Part shown: piece after piece, positions 1-8,698 of the stretch
Layout of the letters: the number at the start of each line of letters is the position of its first letter
How positions within the stretch are numbered: the stretch's first letter is position 1
NCBI RefSeq assembly: GCF_028368855.1
Contig: NZ_JAQNCY010000002.1
Location: 357,165 to 421,164 of the forward strand
Source of the DNA: Leisingera sp. SS27
Lineage (GTDB): Bacteria; Pseudomonadota; Alphaproteobacteria; Rhodobacterales; Rhodobacteraceae
DNA: 64,000 nt
Direction: 5' to 3'
Notes under the pieces: model-generated
Told to the model about the DNA's origin: nothing
The model's database searches: none
Seen by the model: the letters and a program-made list of their open reading frames with translations, nothing else
Translations under genes and position numbers: made by a program

Positions 1-511
1 AGCGCGCGATGGCCACACGCTGCTGCTGGCCGCCCGACAGCATGCCCGGGTATTTGTGGGCCTGCTCCGGGATCTTCACCTTCTCCAGGAAGTGCATCGC
101 CCGCTCTTCGGCTTCCTTCTTGGGTGTCTTGCGGACCCAGATCGGCGCCAGGGTGCAGTTCTCCAGAATGGTCAGATGCGGGAACAGGTTGAAGTGCTGG
201 AACACCATCCCGACCTCGGACCGGATCTTGTCGATGTTCTTGAGGTCGTTGGACAACTCGGTGCCATCCACCACGATCTTGCCCTGCTGGTGCTCTTCCA
301 GCGCGTTCAGGCAGCGGATCAGGGTGGATTTGCCGGAGCCCGACGGGCCCGCGATCACGATCCGCTCGCCCTGGTTGACGGTCAGATTGATGTCGCGCAG
401 CACGTGGAAGGACCCGTACCACTTGTTCATGTTGGTGATTTCAATGGCAACCTCGTCGCTCACCTGCATTTTGGAGCGGTCGATTGCGCGGTCGGACATA
501 AGTTCAGACAT
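1..511 (-). CDS. aapP: Amino-acid ABC transporter ATP-binding protein AapP (partial, 3' end off the window)
   Basis: Cytoplasmic ATPase that powers import of polar L-amino acids through the AapQ/AapM permease. The visible N-terminal part shows Walker A (GPSGSGKST), the Q-loop (VGMVFQHFNLFPHLT) and the ABC signature followed by its tail (LSGGQQQRVAIAR), in the order expected of the GlnQ/HisP/AapP family; Walker B and the C-terminus lie beyond base 1. The ATG at 509-511 is preceded on the minus strand by AAGGAG at good spacing. It lies 12 bases downstream of aapM, last in aapJQMP. The family call is firm; the precise Aap name comes from the two very long permease partners next to it. Confidence 0.93.
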   Translation of the reverse strand, partial: MSELMSDRAIDRSKMQVSDEVAIEITNMNKWYGSFHVLRDINLTVNQGERIVIAGPSGSGKSTLIRCLNALEEHQQGKIVVDGTELSNDLKNIDKIRSEVGMVFQHFNLFPHLTILENCTLAPIWVRKTPKKEAEERAMHFLEKVKIPEQAHKYPGMLSGGQQQRVAIAR

Positions 512-523
512 ATGTTGAACTCC

Positions 524-1822
524 TTAACGGTGGTCGGTGGCGAGACGGCGCTCGAGCCACTGTGAGTATTGTGAAATGCCGTAGCAGACGACGAAGAACA
601 GAAGCGCAGCAAAGCCCAGAAGCTCCCAATAGACCCCGTTCCACTCGGTGGAGGCGAGGATCGGGCCGCGGATCATGCCCACCAGGTCGAACATCGAGAT
701 GACCGAAACCAGGGTGGTGTCCTTGAACAGGCCGACGGCCACGTTCACGATGCCCGGGATGGAGATCTTCAGCGCCTGCGGCAGGATGATCAGCCGCATC
801 GCCTGGGGGTAATCCAGGCCAAGGCTGTCAGCCGCTTCATACTGTCCCTTCGGCAGGGCTGCCAGGCCGCCGCGGATCACCTCGGCGATATAGGCTGCCG
901 AGAACATGGTGATCATGATCACCACGCGCAGGAACAGGTCGACGGTGCTTTCCGGCGGGAAGAAGTAGGCCAGCATCACCGATGCCACGAACAGCAGGGT
1001 GATCAGCGGCACGCCGCGCACGAACTCGATGAAGACGACGCACATCCACTTGATCAGCGGCATGTCCGACTGACGGCCCAGCGCCAGCGCGATGCCCAAC
1101 GGCAGCGACAGCGACACACAGGTCACGCCCAGCATCAGGTTCAGCATGAAGCCGCCCAGGTCGCGCGACGGCACGGCCTGCAGCATGGCGTTGTCGGACG
1201 CCCCGTCCGGGATCAGCATTCCGCCGATGATCCACACAGCAAAGGCTGCGGCAATCGCCCCGAAGAAGCCGACCGCAAAACTGCTCTTGCCGTAGGTCTG
1301 GAACACGAATGCGCCTGCAGCAAAGCCGACCAGTGCCACGATGGGCGCCAGGATGGTGCCGCCCCAGATCAGCCAGAAGGCCAGAAACGGGTAGACCGCG
1401 GTAAAGGCCAACAGCTTGCGCGGCAAGTCAAAGAACAGAACCGGCGCAATGGCAAACAGCAAGAGCACCAGGGCCAGGTTCGGGCGCCAGTACTGGTCCG
1501 ACGGGTATTTGAAACCATACAGAAGCTGGTTCCAGCGTTCGGTCAGCACCGAGAAGCAGGCGCCGGTCTTGCCCTGCAGAACCTCGCGGCATTCCGCCAG
1601 CGAGCTGGTGGTCCACACGCCGTTCAGCAGCCACGGCAGGGTCTTGCTGAGCAGAATGTAGATGACCAGCAGCGATGCAATGGTCAGGGCAGAGTTCACT
1701 GCATTGGAGAACAGGTTTTCCCGCAGCCATTTGACCGCGCCGGTTTCCCCGGCTGGCGGCGGCGACGGCGGGATTTCGGTATCGCGGACAAAGGCGATGG
1801 AGTGTGCGTGCGTATCGCTCAT
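524..1822 (-). CDS. aapM: General L-amino acid ABC transporter permease AapM
   Basis: Inner-membrane permease subunit of the general L-amino-acid transporter, 432 residues, far longer than the roughly 220 residues of a HisM/GlnP permease, as is usual for AapM. Hydrophobic segments run through the whole protein; the typical polar amino-acid permease region lies in the C-terminal half, where the EAA loop (EAADSLGLDYPQAMRLIILP) contacts the ATPase. The N-terminal extension holds additional membrane segments and a periplasmic loop with two cysteines. Starts 4 bases after the aapQ stop and is followed closely by aapP, so the three are cotranscribed. Confidence 0.95.
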   Translation of the reverse strand: MSDTHAHSIAFVRDTEIPPSPPPAGETGAVKWLRENLFSNAVNSALTIASLLVIYILLSKTLPWLLNGVWTTSSLAECREVLQGKTGACFSVLTERWNQLLYGFKYPSDQYWRPNLALVLLLFAIAPVLFFDLPRKLLAFTAVYPFLAFWLIWGGTILAPIVALVGFAAGAFVFQTYGKSSFAVGFFGAIAAAFAVWIIGGMLIPDGASDNAMLQAVPSRDLGGFMLNLMLGVTCVSLSLPLGIALALGRQSDMPLIKWMCVVFIEFVRGVPLITLLFVASVMLAYFFPPESTVDLFLRVVIMITMFSAAYIAEVIRGGLAALPKGQYEAADSLGLDYPQAMRLIILPQALKISIPGIVNVAVGLFKDTTLVSVISMFDLVGMIRGPILASTEWNGVYWELLGFAALLFFVVCYGISQYSQWLERRLATDHR

Positions 1823-1825
1823 GTC

Positions 1826-3058
1826 TCAGCGCTCCTTCAACTTAACAGATGCGTTGTAGACGTTCATCACCATCGAGATGGTCAGCGAAGCGGTCAGGTA
1901 GAACAGCATCAGAAGCAGAACACATTCAATGGCGCGGCCGGTCTGGTTCAGGGTGATCCCGCCCAGAGTTGCGGTGATATCCGCATAGCCCACGGCAATC
2001 GCCAGCGAGGAGTTCTTGGTGATGTTGAGGAAGTTCGAGATGAGCGGCGGGATGATCACCCGCAGCGCCTGCGGCAGAACCACCAGGTTCATCACCCGGC
2101 GCGGACGCAGCCCCAGGGCCGATGCGGCCTCGGTCTGGCCCTTGGACACAGCCTGGATACCCGCGCGGACGTTTTCCGCGATGAAGGCGCCGGTGTAGAT
2201 CGACAGCGCGAACCACAGCGCGATCAGCGGGCCGCCGACCTTGATGCCGCCGCTGAAGTTGAAGCCCTTCAGCTCAGGATATTCCCAGGTCAGCCCCATG
2301 ATCAGCATCAGCGCCAGAAACGGCACCAGCCACGCGGCGAGGATCAGTGCCGTGGTCTTGGGCCGTACGCCGGTGGATTCCTGCTTGTTGTTGGCCCAGA
2401 CGTTGATCTGATGCGCCGCAATCCAGGAGCCTGCAAACCCGGCCAGCACCAGAAGCCAGTTCATTGCTGTGCTGGCAAAGATGCCGTTTTCGAACCAGGG
2501 CATCGGGATATAGATGCCGCGGTTGGTGAAGGCAAAGGCGTCAAACAGCATGCTGGACGTTGCGTTGTCGCCGCGGAATTCCCGCGGTCCCGGCAGCACG
2601 GCTGTCATGATGGTGAAGATGATGATGATCCAGATCAGTACCGGAATGTTGCGGAAGATCTCAACGTAGACCGCCATCAGCTTGGAGACGAGCCAGTTGT
2701 TGGACAGCCGCAGAACACCTGCGATCACGCCGAACACAGTCGCAGTGATACAGGCCAGGAAGGCCACCAGCAGCGTGTTCAGCAGCCCGACCAGAGCCGC
2801 CTTGGCGTGGCTCGACTGGCTGTCGTATTCAACCAGGCGCTGGTTGATGTCATAGCCGGACGGGTCGCCCAGGAATGTGTAGGAAATGTTGAGCCCGGCA
2901 GCGCGGAGGTTCTGGATCAGGTTGTTTCCAAGATACCAAATGCACAGGGCAAGGACGATAGCCGCGATCACCTGGAAGGTCAGTGAACGGTAGCGGGTAT
3001 CGTTGATGAGCATAGACAGCCGAAAGCCTTCGTTCGGCGGGTCAGTCAACGTTGACAT
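1826..3058 (-). CDS. aapQ: General L-amino acid ABC transporter permease AapQ
   Basis: Second inner-membrane permease of the Aap transporter, 410 residues. It has an N-terminal membrane anchor (LTFQVIAAIVLALCIWYLG), a long periplasmic stretch, and a C-terminal permease domain with the EAA loop (TEAASALGLRPRRVMNLVVL). It pairs with AapM to form the heterodimeric channel. It follows aapJ after about 127 bases that contain a strong hairpin, so its mRNA level is probably lower than that of aapJ. The ATG at 3056-3058 has only a weak Shine-Dalgarno sequence. Confidence 0.95.
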   Translation of the reverse strand: MSTLTDPPNEGFRLSMLINDTRYRSLTFQVIAAIVLALCIWYLGNNLIQNLRAAGLNISYTFLGDPSGYDINQRLVEYDSQSSHAKAALVGLLNTLLVAFLACITATVFGVIAGVLRLSNNWLVSKLMAVYVEIFRNIPVLIWIIIIFTIMTAVLPGPREFRGDNATSSMLFDAFAFTNRGIYIPMPWFENGIFASTAMNWLLVLAGFAGSWIAAHQINVWANNKQESTGVRPKTTALILAAWLVPFLALMLIMGLTWEYPELKGFNFSGGIKVGGPLIALWFALSIYTGAFIAENVRAGIQAVSKGQTEAASALGLRPRRVMNLVVLPQALRVIIPPLISNFLNITKNSSLAIAVGYADITATLGGITLNQTGRAIECVLLLMLFYLTASLTISMVMNVYNASVKLKER

Positions 3059-3140
3059 ATATTGTGATCCCCTGACTCTGGCGTTCTGATCCTGGCGGGG
3101 TTGTCCCCGCTCCGCAGCTTGCCAGAGCTTTTTTCATGAT

Positions 3141-3170
3141 AGGAAAAGGGCGCAGGAAAATCCTGCGCCC
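3141..3170 (-). terminator. Intra-operon attenuating terminator between aapJ and aapQ
   Basis: A perfect 10-bp stem (3148-3157 with 3161-3170) closes a three-base loop, and on the minus strand is followed by TTTTCC. It sits 15 bases past the aapJ stop. Hairpins in this place commonly stabilise the binding-protein mRNA and reduce read-through into permease genes; that role is inferred from position. Confidence 0.75.
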
Positions 3171-3185
3171 CTCCCGGTGGTGTGT

Positions 3186-4202
3186 TTAGCGGAACGGCGG
3201 AGCGTACAGCAGGCCGCCTTCGGTCCACTGAGCGTTCAGGCCGCGGGCCAAGCCGACCGGAGTGTCTTCGCCGATGTTCTTGGCAAAGATCTCGCCGTAG
3301 TTGCCCTGCGACGCGATTGCGTTCTTGGCCCAGTCAGCCGACAGGCCCAGCATTTCGCCCAGGGTGCCTTCGCTGCCCAGCAGGCGGTTGATTTCCGGGT
3401 TCTCGGTGCCAGCTGCCATTTCGCCCAGGTTGGCCGAGGTGATGCCCAGCTCTTCTGCCGCGATCAGCGCCATCAGGCTCCAGCGCACAACGTCGCCCCA
3501 CTCGTGGTCGCCATGGCGGACCAGCGGGCCCAACGGCTCCTTGGAGATGATTTCCGGCAGGATCACGTGGCCGGCCGGATCGTCGAAGGTGGCGCGGGTT
3601 GCGGCCAGGCCGGAAGCGTCAGTGGTGTAGACGTCACAGGCGCCTGCCAGGTACTGCTGCTGCGCTTCGGCGTTGGTTTCGATCGGAACCGGCTCGTAGC
3701 TGATGTTGTTGGAGCGGAAGAAGTCCGCCAGGTTCAGCTCGGTGGTGGTGCCGGTCTGGATGCAGACGGTGGCGCCGTCCAGTTCCTTGGCCGAGGACAC
3801 GCCCAGCTCTTTCGGGACCATGAAGCCCTGGCCGTCATAGTAGTTGACGCCCACGAATTCGAACTTCAGGTCAACGTCGCGGCTGAAGGTCCAGGTGGTG
3901 TTGCGGGCCAGCATGTCGATTTCGCCAGACGCCAGCGCGGTAAAGCGGGTCTTGCCGGTGGTCGGCACGAATTCGACAGCGTTGGAGTCGCCCAGCACGG
4001 CTGCAGCCACAGCACGGCAGACGGCAACGTCAAAGCCTTCCCATTCACCGTTTGCATTCGGGGCCGCAAAGCCGACCAGGCCGGTGGTGACGCCGCAGTT
4101 CAGCTTGCCGCGGGCCTTCACATCGTCCAGCGTGCCAGCAGATGCTGCGCCAGCCGCAAGACCGGCAAAGGTCATTGCGCCCAAAATAACGGATTTTTTC
4201 AT
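3186..4202 (-). CDS. aapJ: General L-amino acid-binding periplasmic protein AapJ
   Basis: Periplasmic solute-binding protein that delivers amino acids to AapQ/AapM; 338 residues. The start at 4200-4202 (MKKSVILGAMTFAGLAAG) gives a clear Sec signal peptide ending near AGAASAGTLDDVKARG and has GAAGAGGT-like purine-rich sequence just upstream; a reading-frame extension to 4334 would bury the signal peptide and is rejected. Type-3 binding-domain motifs are visible (GFDVAVCRAVAAAVLGD, LASGEIDMLARNTTWTFSRD). First gene of aapJQMP. The 230 bases upstream to ATP12 must hold the promoter, but no convincing hexamers were picked out. Confidence 0.95.
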   Translation of the reverse strand: MKKSVILGAMTFAGLAAGAASAGTLDDVKARGKLNCGVTTGLVGFAAPNANGEWEGFDVAVCRAVAAAVLGDSNAVEFVPTTGKTRFTALASGEIDMLARNTTWTFSRDVDLKFEFVGVNYYDGQGFMVPKELGVSSAKELDGATVCIQTGTTTELNLADFFRSNNISYEPVPIETNAEAQQQYLAGACDVYTTDASGLAATRATFDDPAGHVILPEIISKEPLGPLVRHGDHEWGDVVRWSLMALIAAEELGITSANLGEMAAGTENPEINRLLGSEGTLGEMLGLSADWAKNAIASQGNYGEIFAKNIGEDTPVGLARGLNAQWTEGGLLYAPPFR

Positions 4203-4433
4203 ATTTACCTCTTCCTGATAGCCCGCCATTCGGCGGTTCTTATTTTCCGGCGATCCCCCGCCGGATATGAGACTGAAGAAGGGTTTGCCCCTAATTCGTG
4301 GCTGAGTTTGGGCGCATTCATCAGCAAACGTCAAGTGCGGTATCAGGAATTTCGATGTACGAATTCCGCACGAACGGGGTCCGCGCGGAATTTTATTTCA
4401 GGTCCGGCTGTGGATAAGTAATTTCTTATCCGG

Positions 4434-5138
4434 TCAGGAGAAATCGTAGAATCGCTTGGCGTGCAGGAATTCCTGCCGTTTCACCTCGGCTGCGGCCTGG
4501 GCTTCCTCGTCCTCGCCCCACTGCTCTTCCTGCCAGCGTTCATCCAGACGCGACAGCTGCCAGATTTCATCGGCACTGCGCCAGCCGGAAGCGGCTGCAA
4601 ACCCAAGGATCAAAGAGCCTGAAATGCCTACCAGGTCGTGAAATGCGGCCAGCTGGAAAGGCGTCATGGCGCGGGTTTTTTCTGCCAGAACCGCCAGGGC
4701 TGCGGCCTCCTGCGGCTGGTGCAGAACCCCGGTCCGGGGCTGCAGGCGCACCCCTAGTTCCGCTTCCGCCCAGTCCAGAACCGGGTCCCATTCGGCGGCC
4801 TGCCGGGACGCCAGCTCAACCGGAGAGTCCGCCCGGTAGCACAACAAATCGCTGTCGCCGTACTCAGACAGCATTGCCGCAACTTCGGTGTGCTGATGTG
4901 TCACCTTGTCGATGGCGGCATTGGCAGAGCGGGTGCAGGGCATGGTTTTCGGGTCAACTGATTCGGTTTGGGCGTCCCATTCCGCTGCAATCGCCTCTGC
5001 CATTTCCCGTGTCGGCACCGCCAGCGCCGCCTTGGCCGGGGTCTTGACCCGGCGGCCGTCCAGCTCCACTGCGAAACCTTCTGCGGTTTCTGCCACGGTG
5101 ACCTCTTTCCAGAACCGCTTTTGTGCCCAGCCGCTCAT
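4434..5138 (-). CDS. ATP12 family F1-ATPase assembly chaperone
   Basis: Predicted chaperone for assembly of the F1 ATP synthase alpha subunit, 234 residues, typical for alphaproteobacterial and mitochondrial ATP12. Family features seen: N-terminal KRFWKEVTVAE followed by the FAVELDGRRVKTPAKAALAVPT strand region, the WDAQTE motif and the conserved LCYRADSP segment near the middle, ending in an acidic helix (EEQWGEDEEAQAAAEV). It is last in a four-gene operon (crcB, pseudouridine synthase, HAD, ATP12) and starts 4 bases after the HAD stop codon. The neighbouring genes do not otherwise concern ATP synthase. Confidence 0.9.
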   Translation of the reverse strand: MSGWAQKRFWKEVTVAETAEGFAVELDGRRVKTPAKAALAVPTREMAEAIAAEWDAQTESVDPKTMPCTRSANAAIDKVTHQHTEVAAMLSEYGDSDLLCYRADSPVELASRQAAEWDPVLDWAEAELGVRLQPRTGVLHQPQEAAALAVLAEKTRAMTPFQLAAFHDLVGISGSLILGFAAASGWRSADEIWQLSRLDERWQEEQWGEDEEAQAAAEVKRQEFLHAKRFYDFS

Positions 5139-5141
5139 ATC

Positions 5142-5810
5142 CTAGCCCTTCCAGATCTCTGCCAGCAACGGGCGCAGCTCCGCGAAATCGCGGATCAGGT
5201 AGTCGGCGCCCAATGTCTCTGCCGGGTGATAGCCCCAGGGCACGGCGATGGTGGTGACCCCCGCTGCGCGCCCCATTTCAATGTCAAACCGCGTGTCGCC
5301 GATCATCACGGTGCTTGCCCGCTCCACACCGGTCTCCGCCATCGCCGTCAGCACCATCGACGGATGCGGCTTGGACGGGTGGTGATCGGCCACCTGCCGC
5401 GTCACAAAGCAATTCAGCCCATGCGCCGCGATCAGCGCATCCACGCCGCGCTGGGATTTGCCGGTGGCGACCCCCAGCAGGTATTCCGGCACCTCGTTCA
5501 GCTCCGCAAGCATCTCCTGCGTGCCGGGATAAAGCGGCGAATGCGCCGCGCCCGCCGCCTCGCGCGCCAGCATGTAAGAGGACTTGTAGCCCTCCACCAG
5601 CGCCTCCAGCGTGGCGGCGTCCTGCTCCGGCGCCAGTTCCTGCATCGCCAGCGGCAGCGACAGGCCGACAATGGACAGGATCATTTCGCGCGGCGGTGTT
5701 TCCAGGCCAACCCCTTGAAAAGCCTCATCCATCGCGCCAGTGATCGCGCCCTGGCTGTCCACCAGGGTGCCATCCACGTCAAACAGGATCAGCCGCAGGT
5801 CCGCGCTCAC
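5142..5810 (-). CDS. HAD-IA family hydrolase, phosphoglycolate phosphatase-like
   Basis: Small-molecule phosphatase of the haloacid dehalogenase superfamily, 222 residues. Motif I is DVDGTLVD near residue 10 (nucleophile and acid/base aspartates), motif II is GVATGKS, the lysine of motif III is in PSKPHPSM, and motif IV is MIGDTRFDIEMGRAAG. A cap domain lies between motifs I and II. The substrate cannot be told from sequence; Gph-like and pyrophosphatase-like members share these motifs. It starts with GTG at 5808-5810, overlapping the stop of the pseudouridine synthase gene (GTGA). Confidence 0.9.
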   Translation of the reverse strand: MSADLRLILFDVDGTLVDSQGAITGAMDEAFQGVGLETPPREMILSIVGLSLPLAMQELAPEQDAATLEALVEGYKSSYMLAREAAGAAHSPLYPGTQEMLAELNEVPEYLLGVATGKSQRGVDALIAAHGLNCFVTRQVADHHPSKPHPSMVLTAMAETGVERASTVMIGDTRFDIEMGRAAGVTTIAVPWGYHPAETLGADYLIRDFAELRPLLAEIWKG

Positions 5811-6853
5811 TTCAGATCCTCGAACGGGTCGTCCGCTGCCAGATCCTCGGTCCAGCCGAAGGTCTCCCAGCTTTCCTTCATATGCTCCGGCAGCGGCGCC
5901 ACCACCGAGACCGGCTTGTGCGTCACCGGGTGCTCAAACACCATCCGGCGGGCATGCAGATGCAGTTTCTTGGAGATCACCCCGCCGATCGAGGCCCCCC
6001 AGCCGTCGCCCAGGTTCTCCTGACCCGAGCCGCCGTATTTGCCGTCGCCCGCAATCGGATGGCCCATGCCGGACATATGCGCCCGCAGCTGGTGGGTGCG
6101 CCCGGTGATCGGCTCCATCGCCACCCATGCGGCGCGGCTGGCCACCCGGTAGAGCGTGGCGTAAAGCGTATGCGCGCGCTTGGCGCCGAGCGTGTCGTCG
6201 ATGTCGTGCGGATGCACGTTGATCATCTTCTCGCCTTCGCCGGACTTGCCATGCCCCGGCGCCTTGACCAGCCCGTTCTTGATCTCGCCCAGGTACGGCG
6301 TTGGCACGCCGGCCACCAAGGCCCAGTAGATCTTGCGGGTGTTCTTGTGGCGGAAGGCAGCGGTCAGCCCCTGGGCTGCCTTGCGGTTCCTTGCCAGCAC
6401 CAGCACGCCGGAAGTGTCCTTGTCGATCCGGTGCACCAGCTTGGGTTTGTCTTCCAGCCCGAACTTCAGCGCCTCTGCCAGACCATCCACATGTTTGGTG
6501 GTGCCAGAGCCGCCCTGCACCGCCAGGCCTGCAGGCTTGTTCAACACGATCACGTCATCGTCGCGGTAAATGACGCAGTCGCGGATCATCTTGGCGTCGG
6601 CATCGGAAACCCGCATCTCGCGCGGCGCGGCAGGTTTCAGGTCGCTGTCCGCCAGCGGCGGCACCCGCACCACCTGCCCCGCCTCGACACGGGTATTGGC
6701 CTTCACGCGGGCGCCGTCCAGCCGCAGCTCGCCCTTGCGGCACATCTTCTCGATGCGGCCCTGGTTCACATGCGGAAACAGCCGCCGCAGCCAGCGGTCA
6801 ATGCGCTGGCCGCCATCGTCTTCGCTGACGGTAATCATCTGAACGCCGCTCAT
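5807..6853 (-). CDS. rluC: RluC/RluD-type 23S rRNA pseudouridine synthase
   Basis: Converts specific uridines of 23S rRNA to pseudouridine; 348 residues. An N-terminal S4 RNA-binding domain (about residues 8-70, GQRIDRWLRRLFPHV) precedes a catalytic RluA-type domain with the diagnostic HRIDKDTSGVLVLARN, whose aspartate is the nucleophile. The start ATG at 6851-6853 overlaps the crcB stop by 4 bases (ATGA), indicating translational coupling. The gene name is by best family resemblance; target uridines are not deducible. Confidence 0.88.
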   Translation of the reverse strand: MSGVQMITVSEDDGGQRIDRWLRRLFPHVNQGRIEKMCRKGELRLDGARVKANTRVEAGQVVRVPPLADSDLKPAAPREMRVSDADAKMIRDCVIYRDDDVIVLNKPAGLAVQGGSGTTKHVDGLAEALKFGLEDKPKLVHRIDKDTSGVLVLARNRKAAQGLTAAFRHKNTRKIYWALVAGVPTPYLGEIKNGLVKAPGHGKSGEGEKMINVHPHDIDDTLGAKRAHTLYATLYRVASRAAWVAMEPITGRTHQLRAHMSGMGHPIAGDGKYGGSGQENLGDGWGASIGGVISKKLHLHARRMVFEHPVTHKPVSVVAPLPEHMKESWETFGWTEDLAADDPFEDLK

Positions 6854-7230
6854 GCGAACACTCCTCTTGCGGCCATCAGGCCCAGAAACAAACCGCCGAC
6901 CGACAGGCCCACGGACAAAGCTACATAGAGCGCCGCCTGCCCGAAGGCGCCGCGCTCGATCAGGTTGGCGGTCTCCAGCGAGAACGCCGAGAAGGTCGTG
7001 AACCCGCCCAGCAGCCCGGTCATCACCAGCGGGCTGAGCCAGGTCAGGTCCCGCAGCGCCGCCGCCACCACGAACATCCCCATCAGAAACGAGCCGAGGA
7101 TGTTCACCGTCAGGATCGCCACCGGGAAATCGTGATGCCCCAGCACCCGGATGATGCCCAGCCCGGCCAGATAACGGCACACCGCCCCGATTGCGCCGCC
7201 AAGGGCCACCATGGAAACCGAAGAAATCAT
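6850..7230 (-). CDS. crcB: Fluoride efflux channel CrcB/Fluc
   Basis: Inner-membrane fluoride channel that acts as a dual-topology dimer; 126 residues, four hydrophobic helices. The Fluc signature GGFTTFSAFSLE (about residues 75-86) and the glycine-rich first helix (GGAIGAVCRYLAG) are intact. First gene of the operon leading to ATP12. No fluoride riboswitch was recognised in the 145 bases upstream, which instead hold a dispersed-repeat copy. Confidence 0.93.
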   Translation of the reverse strand: MISSVSMVALGGAIGAVCRYLAGLGIIRVLGHHDFPVAILTVNILGSFLMGMFVVAAALRDLTWLSPLVMTGLLGGFTTFSAFSLETANLIERGAFGQAALYVALSVGLSVGGLFLGLMAARGVFA

Positions 7231-7320
7231 CCCCGTCCTGTCGCCGGCACAGGCAGGGATGTCAAGTTTTGCCCGTGTTGCACGGCGCGCAGGGCTGCCA
7301 GCAAATGGCTCCCGGCTCTT

Positions 7321-7375
7321 TCATCTTGCTCCAAATACTCCCGCCGGAGGCAGCGGCTTTGCCGGCAAAGCCGCT
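7321..7375 (-). repeat. Hairpin plus AGATGAA intergenic repeat, copy 1
   Basis: Read on the minus strand, a perfect 24-base palindrome (7352-7375, 10-bp stem with CCGG loop) starts immediately after the rarA stop and is followed by a motif reading CGGGAGTATTTGGAGCAAG then ATGAA. A second, diverged copy with the same hairpin-then-motif order is at 10209-10254. There is no T-tract, so it is a 3'-end element rather than a textbook terminator. Confidence 0.6.
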
Positions 7376-8698
7376 TCACTTGTTCCGCTTTGCCCTGAGG
7401 TTCGCGAAATAATCCGTGCGCCGCTTCAGCTCGCGCTCGAACCCGCGCTCCACCGGCTGATACAGAACCGGGCGTTTCACCCCGTCGGGGAAGTAGTTCT
7501 GGCCGGAGAACCCGTCCTCGGCATCGTGGTCATAGGCATAGCCGTCGCCATAGCCCTGCTCCGACATCAGCTTGGTCGGCGCGTTCAGGATATGCTTGGG
7601 CGGCGGCGCGCTGCCGGTCTGCTTGGCCAGCCGCCGGGCGGCCTTGATGCCCACATAGACCGCGTTGGATTTCGGCGCCAGCGCCAGATAGACGGCGGCG
7701 TTGGCCAGCGCCAGTTCGCCCTCCGGGCTGCCAAGACGCTCATATGTCTGCCAGGCGTTGAGGCAGACGGTATTAGCCTGCGGGTCGGCCATGCCGATAT
7801 CCTCGGTCGACATCATCGTGAGGCGCCGGGCCAGAAACCGCGGGTCCTCGCCGCCCTCCAGCATCCGCGCCAGCCAGTAAAGCGCCGCATCCGGATCAGA
7901 GCCGCGGATCGACTTGTGCAGGGCGGAAATCAGGTTGTAATGCTCGTCGCCGGATTTGTCGAACTTGGCCGCGCGGCGCATCAGCCGGTTTGACAGCGCC
8001 TCACGCCCCAGGGGCGCCTCCACCTTCCAGGCGGCAACTTGTTCAATAAGGTTCAGAAGCGCCCGCCCGTCGCCATCGGCCATCTCATGCAGCGCGTCGC
8101 GGGCATCCCCGCGCAGCGGCAAGGCGCGGCCCAGCTCCTTCTCGGCGCGCTGGGTCAGGCGTTCGAGGTCGGCCAGCGACAGCCGCTCCAGCACCAGCAC
8201 CTGCGAGCGGGACAGCACAGCGGCGTTCAGCTCAAACGAAGGATTCTCCGTTGTCGCCCCGACCAGAAGGATGGTGCCATCCTCCATATGCGGCAGGAAG
8301 CCGTCCTGCTGGGCCTTGTTGAAACGGTGGATCTCATCCACGAACAGCAGCGTCCCCTGCCCGTTCTGGCGGCGGATCTTGGCGGCCTCAAACACCTTCC
8401 TTAGATCCGGCACACCGGTGAAGATCGCCGAGATCTGCACAAAATGCAGGTCAGTCTCCCGTGCAAGCAGCCGTGCGATGGTGGTCTTGCCCACGCCGGG
8501 CGGCCCCCAGAAGATCAGGGACGACAAAGACCCTGAGGCCAGCATCACGCCCAAAGGCGCCTCTGGACCCAGCACCTGTTCCTGGCCGATCACATCCGCC
8601 AGCGACTGCGGCCGCAAGCGGTCGGCCAGCGGCCGGTTCCTGCTGGCCTGCTGCGCCTCGTCCTTGCCAGGCTCCGGGCTGCCGAACAGGTCCGCCAT
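7376..8698 (-). CDS. rarA: Replication-associated recombination protein RarA (MgsA) ATPase
   Basis: AAA+ ATPase of the RarA/MgsA/WRNIP1 family that acts at stalled replication forks; 440 residues. Walker A is GPPGVGKTTIARLLA (about residue 65), Walker B is LLFVDEIHRFNKAQQD, sensor 1 is VGATTENPSFELN, followed by the C-terminal tetramerisation domain with HKSIRGSDPDAALYWLARM. The ATG at 8696-8698 overlaps the protease stop codon by one base (TGATG), so the two genes are translationally coupled. Confidence 0.95.
   Translation of the reverse strand: MADLFGSPEPGKDEAQQASRNRPLADRLRPQSLADVIGQEQVLGPEAPLGVMLASGSLSSLIFWGPPGVGKTTIARLLARETDLHFVQISAIFTGVPDLRKVFEAAKIRRQNGQGTLLFVDEIHRFNKAQQDGFLPHMEDGTILLVGATTENPSFELNAAVLSRSQVLVLERLSLADLERLTQRAEKELGRALPLRGDARDALHEMADGDGRALLNLIEQVAAWKVEAPLGREALSNRLMRRAAKFDKSGDEHYNLISALHKSIRGSDPDAALYWLARMLEGGEDPRFLARRLTMMSTEDIGMADPQANTVCLNAWQTYERLGSPEGELALANAAVYLALAPKSNAVYVGIKAARRLAKQTGSAPPPKHILNAPTKLMSEQGYGDGYAYDHDAEDGFSGQNYFPDGVKRPVLYQPVERGFERELKRRTDYFANLRAKRNK

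Noticed and set aside
1802..2986. A 394-codon plus-strand open frame
   Set aside because: Shadow of aapQ; composition rich in Gln, His and Arg as typical for antisense frames at high GC.
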